The notes: generated by a model not told the origin, from the letters alone. Shown: positions 9,598-22,360, counted from the first letter of the stretch. The stretch: 64,000 bases of DNA from Ypsolopha sequella (GCA_934047225.1 OW203989.1:4563977-4627976); one strand, 5' to 3'. Numbers and translations are program-made.

Positions 9598-9691
9598 ATA
9601 TAGGGGGTTATAGCTCAACTGGAATCGATTGAGGAAAGGTGAACGTAGTGAACCTTTCCGCGATTCCAGTGAGCTATAATGCCCTATATAT
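9593..9691. repeat. About 99-bp imperfect palindrome (potential cruciform)
   Basis: The left arm TATATATAGGGGGTTATAGC, followed by TCAACTGGAATCG, pairs with the right arm read backwards (TATATATAGGGCATTATAGC). An inner stem GGAAAGGT/ACCTTTCC encloses a loop GAACGTAGTG. It may be a small foldback transposon or the seed of the adjoining minisatellite. Confidence 0.75.
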
Positions 9692-9729
9692 ACCTACTCT
9701 GGTATCAGCTTATTATCATCCTGACGCCA

Positions 9730-10560
9730 CCCATTAGTCTAAAAAATCCCGGTGGCAAAAAGTTTCACTAAATGCCGTTAACTGTTGAAAACAGAAGCAA
9801 TTTGAGATTTAGCCGCCAGCCTAAGATTCTACACGAGCACCTTCGTGTGAGGAGGATAGTTTTCACCGCTGCTCAGAAACAGCCCGCGTGGAATGGTGCA
9901 GTGTCATGATTGCTAAATTTGAAGCAGGCTCGTCTCGGAGTGCTTACGACATTAGTACAGGTGATGAATCTTCGATTTATCAATACGATCCATAAATGAA
10001 GCTCCAGTCAACAGTTTGGCTGTTTGAAAAGGAACCAACGCTTACCAAATCGCAGCTATCGAGAAGAGCAGGGAAGATTTCGATCGCTAGTTTTTTCACT
10101 TTGACGGAGTATTTATTGTTAATTCCTTCACCAAATCAAAGTAGCATCAATGCCGAATGGTATACTACCAAATGCTTGCCAGAAGTGTTCACTGCTGTGA
10201 GCTACAAGCGACCGAACACGGGGTTGGGCTACTGCTTCACCATGACAACGCCCAAGCGCACTCAGCGCTTAAAACGAAGGACTTCCTGGACAGCATATCG
10301 GTTAAACTTTTGGGTTACCCTACAGCTCTAATTTACTTTTTTATTCCCTCAAATAAAAAGAAATAACACAAATGTGTATACAAATTTCATCGATGAAAGA
10401 TGAACTAACAGCGTTCGAGAAGGCCGTAGAAGAGGTGTCTGAGGCGGATTGAAAAAGGTGTTTCGAAAATAGATGTAGACGCATGAAACTTTGTAAAGAT
10501 AGGTAAAGAGTTTTTTGAAAAGATTTAAGAAAAAAACTAGAAACCTTTTTGTTACTTTTG
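9730..10560 (+). pseudogene. Decayed mariner transposase
   Basis: Conceptual translation in several frames recovers mariner transposase landmarks: FDAGSSRS...DISTGDESSIYQYDP (9921-9992), STVWLFEKEPTLTK and WYTTKCLPEVF (10005-10187), LLLHHDNAQAHSALKTKDFL (10223-10287, holding a catalytic Asp), and near the end AFEKAVEEVSEAD...KRCFENRCRRMKLC (10405-10493). At least two frameshifts and several stops break it, so it cannot make transposase. It most resembles the cecropia/Bmmar1-like mariners. Terminal repeats were not resolved. Confidence 0.8.
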
Positions 10561-10799
10561 CAAAATTTTCCAAGTAATAAAAAATGTTTCTAGGCCTTAA
10601 CCAGGAAATAATTTAAAAAATTACATTTGAAAATCAAAACGTATGTTTTTACAACTTAATAAAAAAAAAAAGGTGCACTTGATTTGATGGCCTACCCACA
10701 ATTTTATCTAAATCATACAAAAGTTTCTGTTGATATAAAATTGCAGAATCATGCGTTCACATTTGGCTGTTGACGTAAATCTAGTCAGAGAATCAAAAA

Positions 10800-11350
10800 G
10801 AAACAAGAAAAAGAAACAGTTTTGGCCTCGCACAAAATACTTTACCTTGGAATCAGATAAGAGATAAACAAATAATTTCATTTGGAAAAGTGGCTCCGCA
10901 TTTGGCTTCGTCAAAGACACTTTAGTAGAGGATCAATTTAAAGAACAAGAAATACTTTCGTTTGGAAACGAGGTCAGTCTTCGGCTTTGCCAGAGATACT
11001 TTACTAAGGGGTCAAATCACTTGTAAAAAATAATTTCGTTCGGAAACGTGAAATTAACAAATACACTTTAGCAGAAGATGAATTAAAAAAACAAGAAATA
11101 GTTTCGTTACCAAAATTCCTTTACCTTGGGGTCATATAAGACGTAAGATAAAAAAATATTTCGTTCAGAAACGTGGCTCGGCCGCCAAAAATACTTTACC
11201 TCAGAATCAAATAACAGATAAAGAAATAAATTGTTTATGAAACGAGGCCCGGTCTTCGGCTTCGCTTAAAAAATAATTCGTTCGGGAATCGATTAGCAGA
11301 GGATAAATTTAGAGAACAAGAAATAGTTTAGTTCGAAAATGCGACACTTG
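10800..11350. repeat. Degenerate tandem repeat field
   Basis: Phrases such as ATACTTTACCTTGG, TTCGTTCGGAAACGTG and TTCGGCTTCGCC recur five or more times at roughly 100-base spacing with much divergence (10840, 10990, 11110, 11190, 11260). This looks like an old, decayed tandem array without a coding frame. Confidence 0.55.
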
Positions 11351-12728
11351 ACTAGAAAATCAAAAAAAGAAAGAAAAGAAAATCAAAAAAAGTACGTTCT
11401 ATAAAATTAATAGTTCAAAAAATATTGACAGATTTGATAGGACTACACAAAAACCATATAAACGTAGATGAAGCCGTAGGAAAAAGCTAGTACTTTTATA
11501 AACCTTTTAATTGTTTTAGAGCTAATTGTTATTTAAGATAATGGAAATAAGAATAAGTTTAGACTTAAATATAGTTTAACTTTAATTAAGTAAGTATTAA
11601 ATGAAATAAAACTTTGCAAATGTAATGAAACTTCGTTAACCTAAGTAATGTAACAACATAATAATAAACAAGCTCGTGAATAAACAAGAGAAGCTTTCTC
11701 ACACTCTCGTGGTGAGGGTGTGGAATCTCAGTGTCGAGGCTGTGGCCCCCTGACTTAAGTTTCTACAGAAAAGCTTAAATTATGAGAAAGCTACTGAAAG
11801 ATGCTGAGAAAGAAGAGCTTTAATTTGTATTGTCACTTAATCTAAACCAGGTAGTCCATCAGAATTTCAGATGTTGTTCATCATACACCTACTTTCTTGG
11901 ATCTGGCTCCACTTGCTTCCCAATCCCAGCTATAATGACAGGCGTAATGGCGTTTTTTGTCAGCAGTTTGGGATGTGATGTGCTATTTCTTTGCTTTTTA
12001 TCCAAAAAAAGGTGCCAAAGGTGTTTCTCTTCTGGTGACACTTCGAATTGCGGTAAGGTAACGCAATATCCGATGTGGTGTCATGAAGTTTTCTATTCTG
12101 TATTTTTACGTAGCGTGGCGTTTAAAGAGGCAGCTCACCAAGCTTGGGTCGTTACCTACAGTTTCAGATATCTTTACCAAGAACGTATTACCTAAGTAAG
12201 TTAGCCACATAAGGACCAATTTAGCTTTAGAGCTTTCGGGAACCAAAAAGAAACAAAAGGGTTACTTACTCGTTCTGTAATCGTAAAGGCTGCTCTGAAA
12301 CTTAATTTTATCTCCTCGCTCTACAATTAAGGGTATTTGCTAATAAATTAGGCTTTCCTTTTGAAACACTATTTCAGTAACGAAAATATTAAAAATGTTA
12401 GAATAAAATAAAACTATTACTTACTATAACTTTAATTACTAACAAAAATATTAGACTGAATTTTACTGAAAGTAAAATTTAAAATCTTGAAAAAAAAAGC
12501 CTTGAAATGTCATTATATTATTTAATGCTTAGGTAGTTACAAATAATAATGAAGTCCCCTGCATACTCCATACATGCAATGGTAAATTGTTATGGCTATT
12601 TCTATCTTAAACTTTTTCAGGGAATTAAACACTTTCAAATTTTCAGCCTCTTACCAAATCTATTCGACCTCACACTTGAACAATTCATGCAAAGCACCAA
12701 ACTTAGTACATTTATTTTTTATTTTCAG
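11351..12728. other. Sequence before the first Kunitz exon, nothing firm
   Basis: An ORF of 121 codons at 11830-12195 has no recognisable domain on either strand, and I treat it as chance. I looked for the first half of the Kunitz domain completed at 12729 (a Cys-rich stretch ending GC.G..N and a GT donor) and did not find it here or further left. Confidence 0.4.
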
Positions 12729-12790
12729 GTTTGAATATAAAGAGGATTGTGAAAAACATTGCCTAAGAGATGAAGATGACCGTTCGGAAG
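12729..12790 (+). CDS. Kunitz domain, second-half exon (domain 1)
   Basis: The acceptor TTTTTTATTTTCAG precedes the exon and GTATGT follows it. The first G completes a codon from the upstream exon; the next residues are FEYKEDCEKHCLRDEDDRSE, with the C-x3-C spacing of Kunitz Cys5-Cys6 and the Phe that follows the conserved Asn. The exon ends in phase 1, fitting the GT start of the exon at 26962. The first half of this domain is not in the window as far as I can see. Confidence 0.75.
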
Positions 12791-13527
12791 GTATGTGGTT
12801 TTGGTTTATTGATAGAGTTCAATAAATACCAAACTTGGGAATAGATAGTGCAATTTTTGTCAAGCTAAATTGAACTGTAAATATATCTAGTGAAAGTTAA
12901 AATTTCTATGACATTTAAGTCTTTTTCAAATTGACAAAAAAAAAGTAAAATATAGTAGGTATTCAATAACAATGGGAAATTTTCATGTTACTCAATTTAC
13001 AAACGATATTATTCGAATAGAATTTACAAACGATTTTCAACTTTCTCTGTGTAGCAATAAAATGCACTACCGTCAAACCGGCCATCTTTGCCCGCATTTT
13101 AGCGCTATGTTAAGATATTTGAAAAAATATACGCTGGAACGCAGAGCAAACAAGACCTTTATTTATTACAATAAAATGAATTTCTAAATCAAAAAATATA
13201 ACGCCCTGCACTCAAAAGTATCCCGAAAAATTTCGGGTAAAGAGCTAGGCAAAATTACCTGCAAAAGCGTCCAACATTGCTCAGCCTTGACACACCCCCG
13301 ACACTTCATAGTCGAGGCTCAAGTTATTTACCTACACTCTAACGCGCGCATCTGGCTTGTCCGCACACGCTTGTGTGTGTGCGTGAGCTAGTCTAGGGCT
13401 GGCAGCAATCGTGTGAGCGTCGTCGCCCGAGAGGGACACAATATAAGTCAGCAACTTATGTGATTCTCTTCCTAAATTTTAGCGTAGTCCAATTTCTGGT
13501 TCCCGTGGATTAATCAGTATTAAAAAA
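12791..13527 (+). other. Start of Kunitz intron, nothing recognised
   Basis: AT-rich, with a locally GC-rich patch at about 13255-13440 that may belong to an unrecognised dispersed repeat. No ORF with support. Confidence 0.35.
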
Positions 13528-13534
13528 ATATATG

Positions 13535-13578
<44 letters not shown>
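13528..13578. repeat. (TA)n microsatellite
   Basis: An almost pure TA dinucleotide run with a few G or C interruptions (TATGTATATATATATACATA). Confidence 0.9.
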
Positions 13579-13581
<3 letters not shown>

Positions 13582-16500
13582 TGCCTAAGCTTAGTAGGTA
13601 CCTATATAGTTTCGTATGCATAAATGATCATCATATAATTAACAACTACTCAAACATAAATTTTGGAAAAAAAATGAAAACTTGTTAAAACATGGAAAGT
13701 TATAAATACTGATTTTATTGTTCCAAATGCGTTACTGAACGAAATTGTAAGGTTTGATCACGCAATTCTAATTTTTGAAAAAAAGTTTTCCGGGCATCCA
13801 TAAACACTGCAATAACGCACCATACTGATTAAAAATCAGTATCGTGATAAAACTTTGTAACAAAACACGCGCGCAGCAAACGAGTGGTAATCGAGCTCTG
13901 TTTGACTCCAGATTTCCACTAACTTGCGGGGGACCGCGGGGGACGTTAAATTCGCGCGGGGAGGAGAGTGTCGCTTCTTTACGTAGTAATACTTTATATT
14001 CTCTGGCCTTGATATCTAAAAAAATATCAACAAAAATGAACCTTAAGGCTTTGATAATAAGATATGTTTTAGTAAGTTATGAAAAGTAGCCATTCATAGT
14101 GACACTACGTCCGAATGATTTGCTTTTTTATATTATTGGGGTGGGCAATGTTACACTCCACAACAACTGTATTTCCATACTACATGAATCAGTGGTTAAG
14201 GGTTAGCACCTTCTTGCTACGTAAATAATAATATAGTCAAGAAATATTTTTCACTACAAATAGGTATAGAAAAAAATATATGGTAGGTAACAAAACGTTT
14301 TGACGTATCGGATATCAAGTGTTGCTGTTTTTGTATCTATAATACATTTTATTGCGTCATTTATTCTAATATAACAACTTGATCAAAAATATTCTCAAAA
14401 TCTAAGAACAAGATGTGAAATAGCACATTTTTATCTTTCTTTTGCGTTATTTAAAATCACTGGGTATAGGTAAATTTTTCATTTTTTTTCTATACCCAGT
14501 GGTGAAACTTCTTTCTCGTAAGTGAAGTCGGTGAGTCGGAAGTTGACAACCCTCACACTGTTTTTGCATTGGGCAATGTTGTCAGTTGTCACCCTTATGT
14601 CGACGTAAGTTCGGCAAACATTACCCAATACATAATCTCAAAGAAATGTCCATTAAAGTTCTAAAATATTTAAAACAATGACCAATCATAAGCGTAATGA
14701 TCTGCTATACCGATAATATTAAAATCACGGAACTGCGAAACGTAATCCGGTCACAGTAAGTGAAAAAGTAATCACTCATTTTGGACCACCTCACAGACAC
14801 ACAACTTCGAAAACGTGTTACGGGTGAACTCAGCAAAACATCAATCAATCAGTCTTGCCAATATGTACTTAAATTAATCCAGAAAAAATAAAAATATTTA
14901 ATAACAAGTTGCACATCCGGAACATAAAGCCGCAACTGCAAAATTGTCAACCAAGTTATATGTGGTATTTGTAAGACTGGCCCGGTTGCGGTCCGGCTTA
15001 TGAGGTGAGCATTATTTTCCAACAAAAATATAACCCAAGTGCTTACAGCGCCTAATTCTCCAGTTCCAGTTAAACAGTAGTGTTTTATTATATTGGGTTT
15101 GATTAGGAACCATAAAAATCGAAAATGTGTAGGCAAAAACGAACCTTTTTATTTCAAAAGCGACGTTGTGTAAATTTATTAAGTTTTAGTTTTTATCTAG
15201 GACTATTCTTGCATCTTCCAGGTGTACATAGTTATATCCTTCTCTTCTAGTTCAAAGACATTAAAAATAAAACAGGAAAATTTATTATCCAAAAGCAAAT
15301 ACATTTTAAAAAGATGGGAAGAATACATAACAGAATGATACAACGATCAAAACCTAGATGAAGGGGTAATAGAGAAAGAAGAAGAAGTAACACTAGACAA
15401 AAAGGTTCATTGATTACTTGGAGAGAATTTGAAATTTATTTGACAAACAAAAAAGTCCCTGGAAAAGCATAACATGTAAACTGTGGGTCTGAAATGAATA
15501 ACCGATTAAACCTAACCAGGAAAATAAAGACATTGTCAAAGTGGCTACATTTTTACGTTTTATATAGCAAAATCTAGTGTAGTCACAAAAAAGTGAATTT
15601 GCCTCTTAATGTAAGCAAAAGAATGAAAATCAATGAACTTTCTTTATTACAAAAACCCTGTTTAAGACAATAAGCCTCCTAAATTCATTCTGGTTTGACT
15701 TTAAACGATTACCGTACTCTTCTAGCGTTTGTAGCACATAAGAGTTACGGAAGTTAGCGACTTTTCTCGATGCAGTATTGATTCATTTGACGAGACCCAT
15801 AGAAAGATAAGTGGCCCACCATTTCTATATCTGCCTTTTCATCAATGGCCAAAAGAAACTTAACAAAAAGAACTATCTTGTCTCATTGTAAATCAAGAAT
15901 CGGCCGATCAAACTGTGATAATAGCAGATCCTTTCTGCGTTTTAAAATGGCTCATTTTGTTACATGCTGCTGCACGTGTTTGTCAGTATGTAAAAATACT
16001 ACGCAGTTGATGTCGAGTAAAAAAGTCTACTGCGGGATATATCATTTTAGCCCATATGCAATATCGATTAGCCGTCGTAGAGAGAAACAATGGGTAGTAT
16101 CATGGACGAAGTATTTATTCATCCATGGTAGTATTAACTACTTGCCTGATGGTAAGAGCTATACATTAGATCGTTGCCTATCAGCTGACTCTGCTATATG
16201 GCATTAAGAAGATTAACAGCTTGAAGAGGAACCCCAAAGGAGAGATAATGTGACATTTTTCGTTTCGGCTGCTAAGCAGATTTAGGATTTTGGCACTGAT
16301 CAAAACATTAACTGGTATTTTATGCCACCATCAGCGCCATCTATGTATGGTGCATAGGAACAATGGTACGTGCAGTAAAGATAACATTAAATGTGACTTT
16401 GAAAGAGAGAGAGTGTCAAGTTGCATGACCAGCGGGTACCCGGTCTTTTCCACCGGTCATGCTACTTACAAGATAAAATTAAAAAGTGACCTAATTGTAA

Positions 16501-16639
16501 CCTAATAGTTGGAAAAAAGGTTCTGAAGAAAACTTCGAGGTACATTACAATTAAGTGCATTTAACTTTATCACAAAATTATGTATAATTTCACAAGACTG
16601 AAGGTGTTACGGACAATATTACATTGTAACAAAATTTTG
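13579..16639. other. Intron sequence with possible decayed elements
   Basis: No gene supported. At 15316-15420 the plus strand can be read as a broken string resembling the region before a LINE reverse transcriptase (LKRWEEYI), too short and broken to annotate. TTGGGCAATGTT occurs at 14146 (as GTGGGCAATGTT) and 14570. ORFs at 15845-16207 and 14849-15136 have no recognisable motif. Confidence 0.35.
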
Positions 16640-17010
16640 GCCAAGACATTATTAAAACTTTTAGAACCTCAATTAGTTGTGATAGTTACCGCCTTAACAT
16701 CAGGGAGCAATATTACATTCGGAATAAATTCTGCCAAGACATTACTAAAACTTTTAGAACATCAAATAGTTGCGACAGATACCGCCTTAACAACAGGTAG
16801 CAATATTACATTCGGGATAAATTCTGCCAAGACATTACTAAAACTTTTAGAACATCAAATAGTTGCGACAGAAACCGCCTTAACAACAAGTAGCAATATT
16901 ACATTCGGGATAAATTCTGCCAAGACATTACTAAAACTTTTAGAACAATCTGTTGGTTTAGGTACCGCCTTAACCACAGGTATCTATATTACATTGTATC
17001 TTGTGAATCT
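16640..17010 (+). repeat. 93-bp tandem repeat, four copies, open frame kept
   Basis: Units beginning AAGACATTACTAAAACTTTT recur at 93-bp steps. Because 93 is a multiple of three, one frame (16580-17041) stays open and would read KTLLKLLEHQIVATDTALTT repeatedly. There is no start context, splice signal or flanking coding sequence to support a protein, so I annotate it as DNA repeat. The last copy is divergent. Confidence 0.8.
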
Positions 17011-17041
17011 ACATAAAAACTTTAAGTGTAAGAAAACTTGA

Positions 17042-19194
17042 AAAAAAAGCAAGGAAAATAATTTCCAAATAAAATCTAGCTCAGTGGAGCCGTGAATCCA
17101 TCTAAATAATATTTGTCGAACATACTCTTTTGACTAAATCGACTGGTACACCATTCAGTATTACCAGGAAAAAATTACGGATCTATTAAATTTTACATTT
17201 TAGGTTAACCAGTGAAACAGGAAGAAGAATTTACACTTGGTTTAAAAAAAATCATAAATCTAAGTGTCCTGGTAACATCCCGTCCAAGCCACCTTTTATT
17301 ATGTGAGGTTAAAAATAAAACCTACGACACATACTTGTAATTCGCCAACATTTCTACCAAACTGGCACGCCGTCGCTGTCCGACTTAAAGGTGAATGATC
17401 TTCAACCTCGCTAACAAAGGGACAGCTTGACCGTGAAACACCACGCGGCGGTCATCTCTCAGCCAGCTGGACAAAATTCACGTAAGAAGCAAAACACAAC
17501 AACCCTGGAATTAGGAGAAAAAAAAAACATATTAAAACCTTTACTACACGGAAACGATGAAAACAGACAACCGGTGACTCAAATACAAAAAAAAAATGCA
17601 CTACGTATACCATGATCCAACAATAAATCAGATCTCCCACCATCCCGGCCAAAAAATCTCCAACAATCACCTCCAAAAATCCTTCTGAAATAGAAAACAA
17701 TATTACGGAAACCATTCCACGCAAAATAAACACACCAATTTAAACTCGAAACAAACCTTAGAAACTTTGAACAACTCCTGTTGGCAAATCCGCCATTATT
17801 GCAAAATAAATATAGATAATGATGATACAAACAAAACACGGCTCGACAGCAAAAAACCTGGCCGAGCAATGCTTTAGGAAACGGACCTTCGCACAAACCA
17901 AGTGAACGAACTTCATGTCAAACCACTCACTTCAAACACGTACCAACCCAGTGAACGAAAAAAAAACGGAATTTATCGATAACAACTCAACTTTTGACAT
18001 GAACCAACCAACAAGCAAACAACGATGACAACTTTGAGCAATGATGCAAAACTCTGAGATAACCGCACCTTATACAATTTGCTATGCTACAAGAGCACCA
18101 CGTGAAGAGATCTCACCATGGAATTAGTATGTACTACGTAAAACTGGAAGGCTTACTGGAAGGCTTCCTGTCAAATAAAATTGACCTCTGTTTGTAAGAT
18201 AATATCGTTTTTAATAGAATATTCAAATACAGAGTAAAAAACGGTCTCGAGAGAGAACAACTTAAGCTTCGTCATGTCTCTTTCGCACGATTGCCATGTA
18301 AAATATTTAAATACTTTAGTAGAATAAGATTGTAAGAAATGAAAATTAAAACGTAGTTATTTGCTTAATATGATAAACTTATGTGAGTACCGCATATGAA
18401 CTAAAACGAATTAATTTCACGTAAATGTCTTCTAAAAGGCCGCTTGGATGAATAATATAATGATTGCGTTCTAATGCCGTCTCTTTTGCACGCGTGAAAA
18501 AACTCTGACTCCATCCTACTTTCAAATAATTTTATGATTACCTTTGATATAACACAAAACTTTAAAGCCCTCCACGTGTGCAAAAAAGGTAGAAAAATGA
18601 CCGCCTTAGAAGCATTGGAGATCAATAAGCTTATACACAAAAACCAGGAAAACATTTTAAATCAGCAGTTAGAAGTTAATAGATCGCCGCTACTTCATTA
18701 TTTCAATTAATTCCAAATTAATTAAAATAAAAGAAAATTAAATTATTATATTTGTATCTCATTTAATTCGATATTTATGCTTATTACGACTCATTTGACA
18801 TTTAAACCGACATTAAATAAACATAATATATTATTGAAGTTACAATGTAACAGCATTAAAAAAAATCTAGAAAATTCCCCATTTTTCGGGTAACTTTACC
18901 GCATGACATCACTGATACATTTTTGACTTACCTACTTAATTATATTTTCTGTCAACATTATCATTATTTACGTTGCTCAGAGCTAGTGCGTGGAGTCAGT
19001 GAAATATTTTAATAAACATCTTCCCTTGAAAATGGAGTAAAAAACCAAACCGGTTGGGAGTTAACACAAATAAAGTGAAACTATAAGTACAAGTGTTTTT
19101 TAATTCAAGATAAATTGTCTTAGCTTAAAATTGTATTTTGGCCGTTATAATTATTTCTTAATATTTTGTTACAAATCTGGAAAAATTACCCTTA
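17042..19194. other. Intron sequence, nothing recognised
   Basis: A-rich on the plus strand from 17450 to 18060. The motif GTCTCTTTTGCACGCGTG at 18479-18496 also occurs, slightly changed, in the MITE at 34973-35133, so a relative of that element may be present. No supported ORF. Confidence 0.35.
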
Positions 19195-20834
19195 AGAAAA
19201 CTATTTGTTATCTTAGTAACAAAGAATAAAAAAAAAATAAACAAAGCTATCGCCACATTGAACAAACAGTAGATAATTAATCCCTTTAGGCCAGAACAAT
19301 ATGGTTTTTATTTTTAGGGTTCCGTAGTACCTAAAAGGTACAAAAGGAACCTTATGGTGAGACTTCGTTGTCCGTCCGTCCGTCCGTATGTCACAGCCTC
19401 ATAACTTTAGCACCGTTAAAGATAAACACATGAAATTTGGCATAAAATTAGCATTAATTTGCTCACATATGAGGGTGTACAAAAATATGAAAAATTTGAA
19501 ATTTTTTAAAATATTTCCAAAACAAAAGTGAGAAAAATGAAAAATATTAGCCTAAAAATACAATATGGGTATCAAATTGTAGGTATTTAAAAGTTGATTC
19601 TAAAAATATATACTTTTAATATATTTATTGACACTGGTTTCGAGAAATCTTTAAAAAACCCCAAATATATATATGTCCCCCCCCCCCTTATCTCCGAAAC
19701 TGGTAAACCGAAAAATAGGAAAAAAATTTCAATTATAGATTATAATTGGCCAATTACAGGAAAACTATAGCGATTAAAAAAAATTCAGCACTAATGAGAC
19801 ATACAAAAAAAGAAGTAAAATAAATAAAAAAATATTTTTTAAAAATACATTATGGGTATAAAATTGTAGGTATTAAAAAGTTGATTGTAAAAATATATTT
19901 TTTTAATATATTTACTGACACTGGTTTCGAAAAATCTTTAAAAAACTCCAAAAATATCTATGTCCCCCCCCTTATCTCCAAAACTGGTAAACCGAAAAAT
20001 ATGAAAAAAAATGTCAATTGTAAAGCATAACTGGTCAATTACACGAAAACAATAGCGATTGAAAAAAAATTCAGCACTAATGAGAAATACAAAAAAAGAA
20101 GTAAAATAAATAAAAAAATATTTTATAAAAATGCAATATGGGTATAAAATTTTAGGTATTGCACGTTGATTGTAAAACAATTTTTTTTCATATAATTAAT
20201 GACACTGGTTTCGAGAAATCTTTAAATAACCCCAAAAATATGTATGTCCCCCCCCCCCTTATCTCCGAAACTGGTAAACCAAAAAATATGAAAAAAATCA
20301 CGGTAATATGTGTTTACGTAAAGATTACAGGAAAAATAAAGCGGTCAAGAAATTCACGAAAAAAAAATGACAAAATTAAATTTATCATACACAATACGGA
20401 ACCCTAGGTACGAGAGTCTGACTCGCACTTGGCCGGTTTTTTTTTTCAATCATTTTGTTCGACAGCTCTTTTCTGTGCTGACTTTCAAATGCAAAATATT
20501 ATGTCAAGTGTTCATCCGTATATTTTCATAGTGAGATAATTTTGAATGAAAAACGTTAAATGAAAGGCTATAAAAACGTCAAAAAGTATGTTTTTCACAG
20601 CTTTATACAGGGCCGTAAAAATTGGTATTTGTTAATTTTACCCAGGAAAAATTGCCTAGACAAACGGACAGACAGATAAAGAAATGAGGGACAACAAATT
20701 AATCCTAAAAGAGTTTCGTTTTTTCATTTTGCGTAAAGGGACCTGAACATGTACCGACATGTAACAATTTCAAACTATGATAGAAAGAATTTTCTATATT
20801 TTTAACACTTGGCGATTTATCCCAAGTGTATACA
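19195..20834. repeat. Dispersed repeat copy A, interrupted by another element
   Basis: The flanks 19195-19314 and 20447-20834 together match copy B at 21835-22360: ACTATTTGTTATCTTAGTAA, AGCTATCGCCACATTGAACA, then CAAACGGACAGACAGA and CACTTGGCGATTTATCCCAA. In copy A they are separated by about 1.1 kb of the element at 19315-20446; in copy B they are continuous. Confidence 0.8.
19315..20446 (+). mobile_element. Lepidoptera-type dispersed element (TAGGGTTCCG...TTGGCCGG-T)
   Basis: It starts TAGGGTTCCGTAGTACCTAA, carries the (GTCC)n tract at 19370-19385 and ends GACTCGCACTTGGCCGG plus a T tract. I recognise this pair of ends from many lepidopteran sequences; its superfamily is unsettled to me. 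There is no coding capacity. The interior contains three copies of a roughly 287-bp block. Partial relatives in this window: 25958-26010, 31594-31790, 32236-32290, 36428-36700 and 58020-58620. The exact borders are defined by the empty-site copy B. Confidence 0.75.
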
Positions 20835-21834
20835 GGATGTTCCAAAAGTCAACGTTATCCCTTATAAGGCTGACCAGAATATCAAAATATGACCTCAGTA
20901 AAAAGTGGATAGTCTTCGAGTTGATGGTACTTTTATAAATTTTGACAACTTCGAATAGTTTTTTGAGAGCCAAAGCTACCCAATTCTAAATTCTAAGAAT
21001 AAAATTTTTGTTGCACATCTCTGAATAGTTCTGTTATTGATAAAATCAAAAATAGAACTAGAAATGCTATAACTTCAGGAAGAAAAAAAAATACCCGATT
21101 TATGAGCAATTTTTTGTAATTAAATTAGGTAACTTTGACACCACACCCTGAAATAAAATGTACCTACTATAACCTTAGTCTGGCAAATTGTCTAGAATAA
21201 TGGCTCATCAAATCTTGTTTTTAAAATGATCTGACAATTTCTGTGTTTTACTTTTGAAAAAAAAGTAATTGCTATTTTACTACCAAAGGAGCTGCGTATT
21301 TTTTTCAATAATTAGAATTTAAAATGAAAGAGTGGCGGGAAGTTAATTTGACGTGCATCAGAAATGCCATTTGACACGCGTTAGAGTGAGATAAATAGTG
21401 ACGCTATTAAAAATGAGTGGGAATGAGGTAGGAAAGCAGTTTAAACGTAGTTAAATGAGACAGATAGCGACATAATTGAGATAGCCTACAGTTAGATAGA
21501 TAGTGATGTGGTGCTTTCCTTCTGAAAGTATTTATTAGTTTCCACTTTTTGTAATAACAACTTTTATAACAATTTTTTTTGAAGAAATAATTTGTCCAAT
21601 TTATTTTCCCGCACGTGTAAAATATTGAAATAATATTGAAAATATTGAAACACGGGTAATCTTCACAATTAACTGCCACGATATTATTATGTATCTTTAA
21701 GGGAGTGTCTGAAATGTTTAGAGTATCAACTGATAAATCGAACACTCAAAAAACCACTTCTTGCCGACCATAATATATTTACGTCCTGACGTAAATATAA
21801 AGGGGCCTCTTAAGAAAAACCTTGTATTAAACTA
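20835..21834. other. Intron sequence with a possible small element
   Basis: At 20832 TACAGGATGTTCCAAAAGTC resembles the left end of a common insect MITE type, and ACACCCTG at 21150-21157 could be its mirrored end. The match is short, so this is only a suggestion. An ORF at 21407-21745 on the minus strand has no motif. Confidence 0.3.
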
Positions 21835-22360
21835 TTTGTTATCTTAGTAAAAAAGAATTCAACGAAAACAATAAAAAAAAAGCTATCGCCACATTGAACA
21901 TAATAATTAATCCCTTTAGACTAGAACAACATGGTTTTCATATTTTTTTCATTATTTAATTTTGTTCTAAAATTCCTTTCTGTGTTGACTTTTAAATGCA
22001 AAATATCATCTCAACTCTTCATCCCTATATTTTCATAGTGAGAAAATTTGTATTAAAAACGTTAAATAAAAGGCCATAAAAACGTCAAAAGTATGTTTTT
22101 ACAGCTCTATAGAGGGCCGTTAATATTAGTATTTATTAATTTTACCGAGAAACAATAATCTAGACAAACGGACAGACAGACAAACATAGGGACAACAAAT
22201 TAATCCTAAAAGAGTTTCGTTTTTTCAATTTGCGTAATTGGACCTGAACATGTACCGACAGGATTACCTACGATCTAATAATTTTGCCATGCACTGTAAA
22301 TATTTCAAAATAAAATTCTATATTTTAAACACTTGGCGATTTATCCCAAGTAAGTGTACC
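21835..22360. repeat. Dispersed repeat copy B (empty site)
   Basis: Uninterrupted relative of copy A. The point where copy A carries 1.1 kb extra reads ATGGTTTTCATATTTTTTTC here. Divergence from copy A is moderate, so the duplication is not recent. Confidence 0.8.

Noticed and set aside
11830..12195. 121-codon ORF on the plus strand
   Set aside because: No domain, no homologue I recognise, no splice or promoter context; the opposite strand is no better.
15845..16207. 120-codon ORF, possible transposase remnant
   Set aside because: Cys-rich but without a recognisable motif in any frame; I could not tie it to a known transposase.
17427..17896. Hydrophobic minus-strand ORFs resembling membrane proteins
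   Set aside because: The hydrophobicity comes from an A-rich plus strand (T-rich minus strand); frames overlap and lack conserved features.
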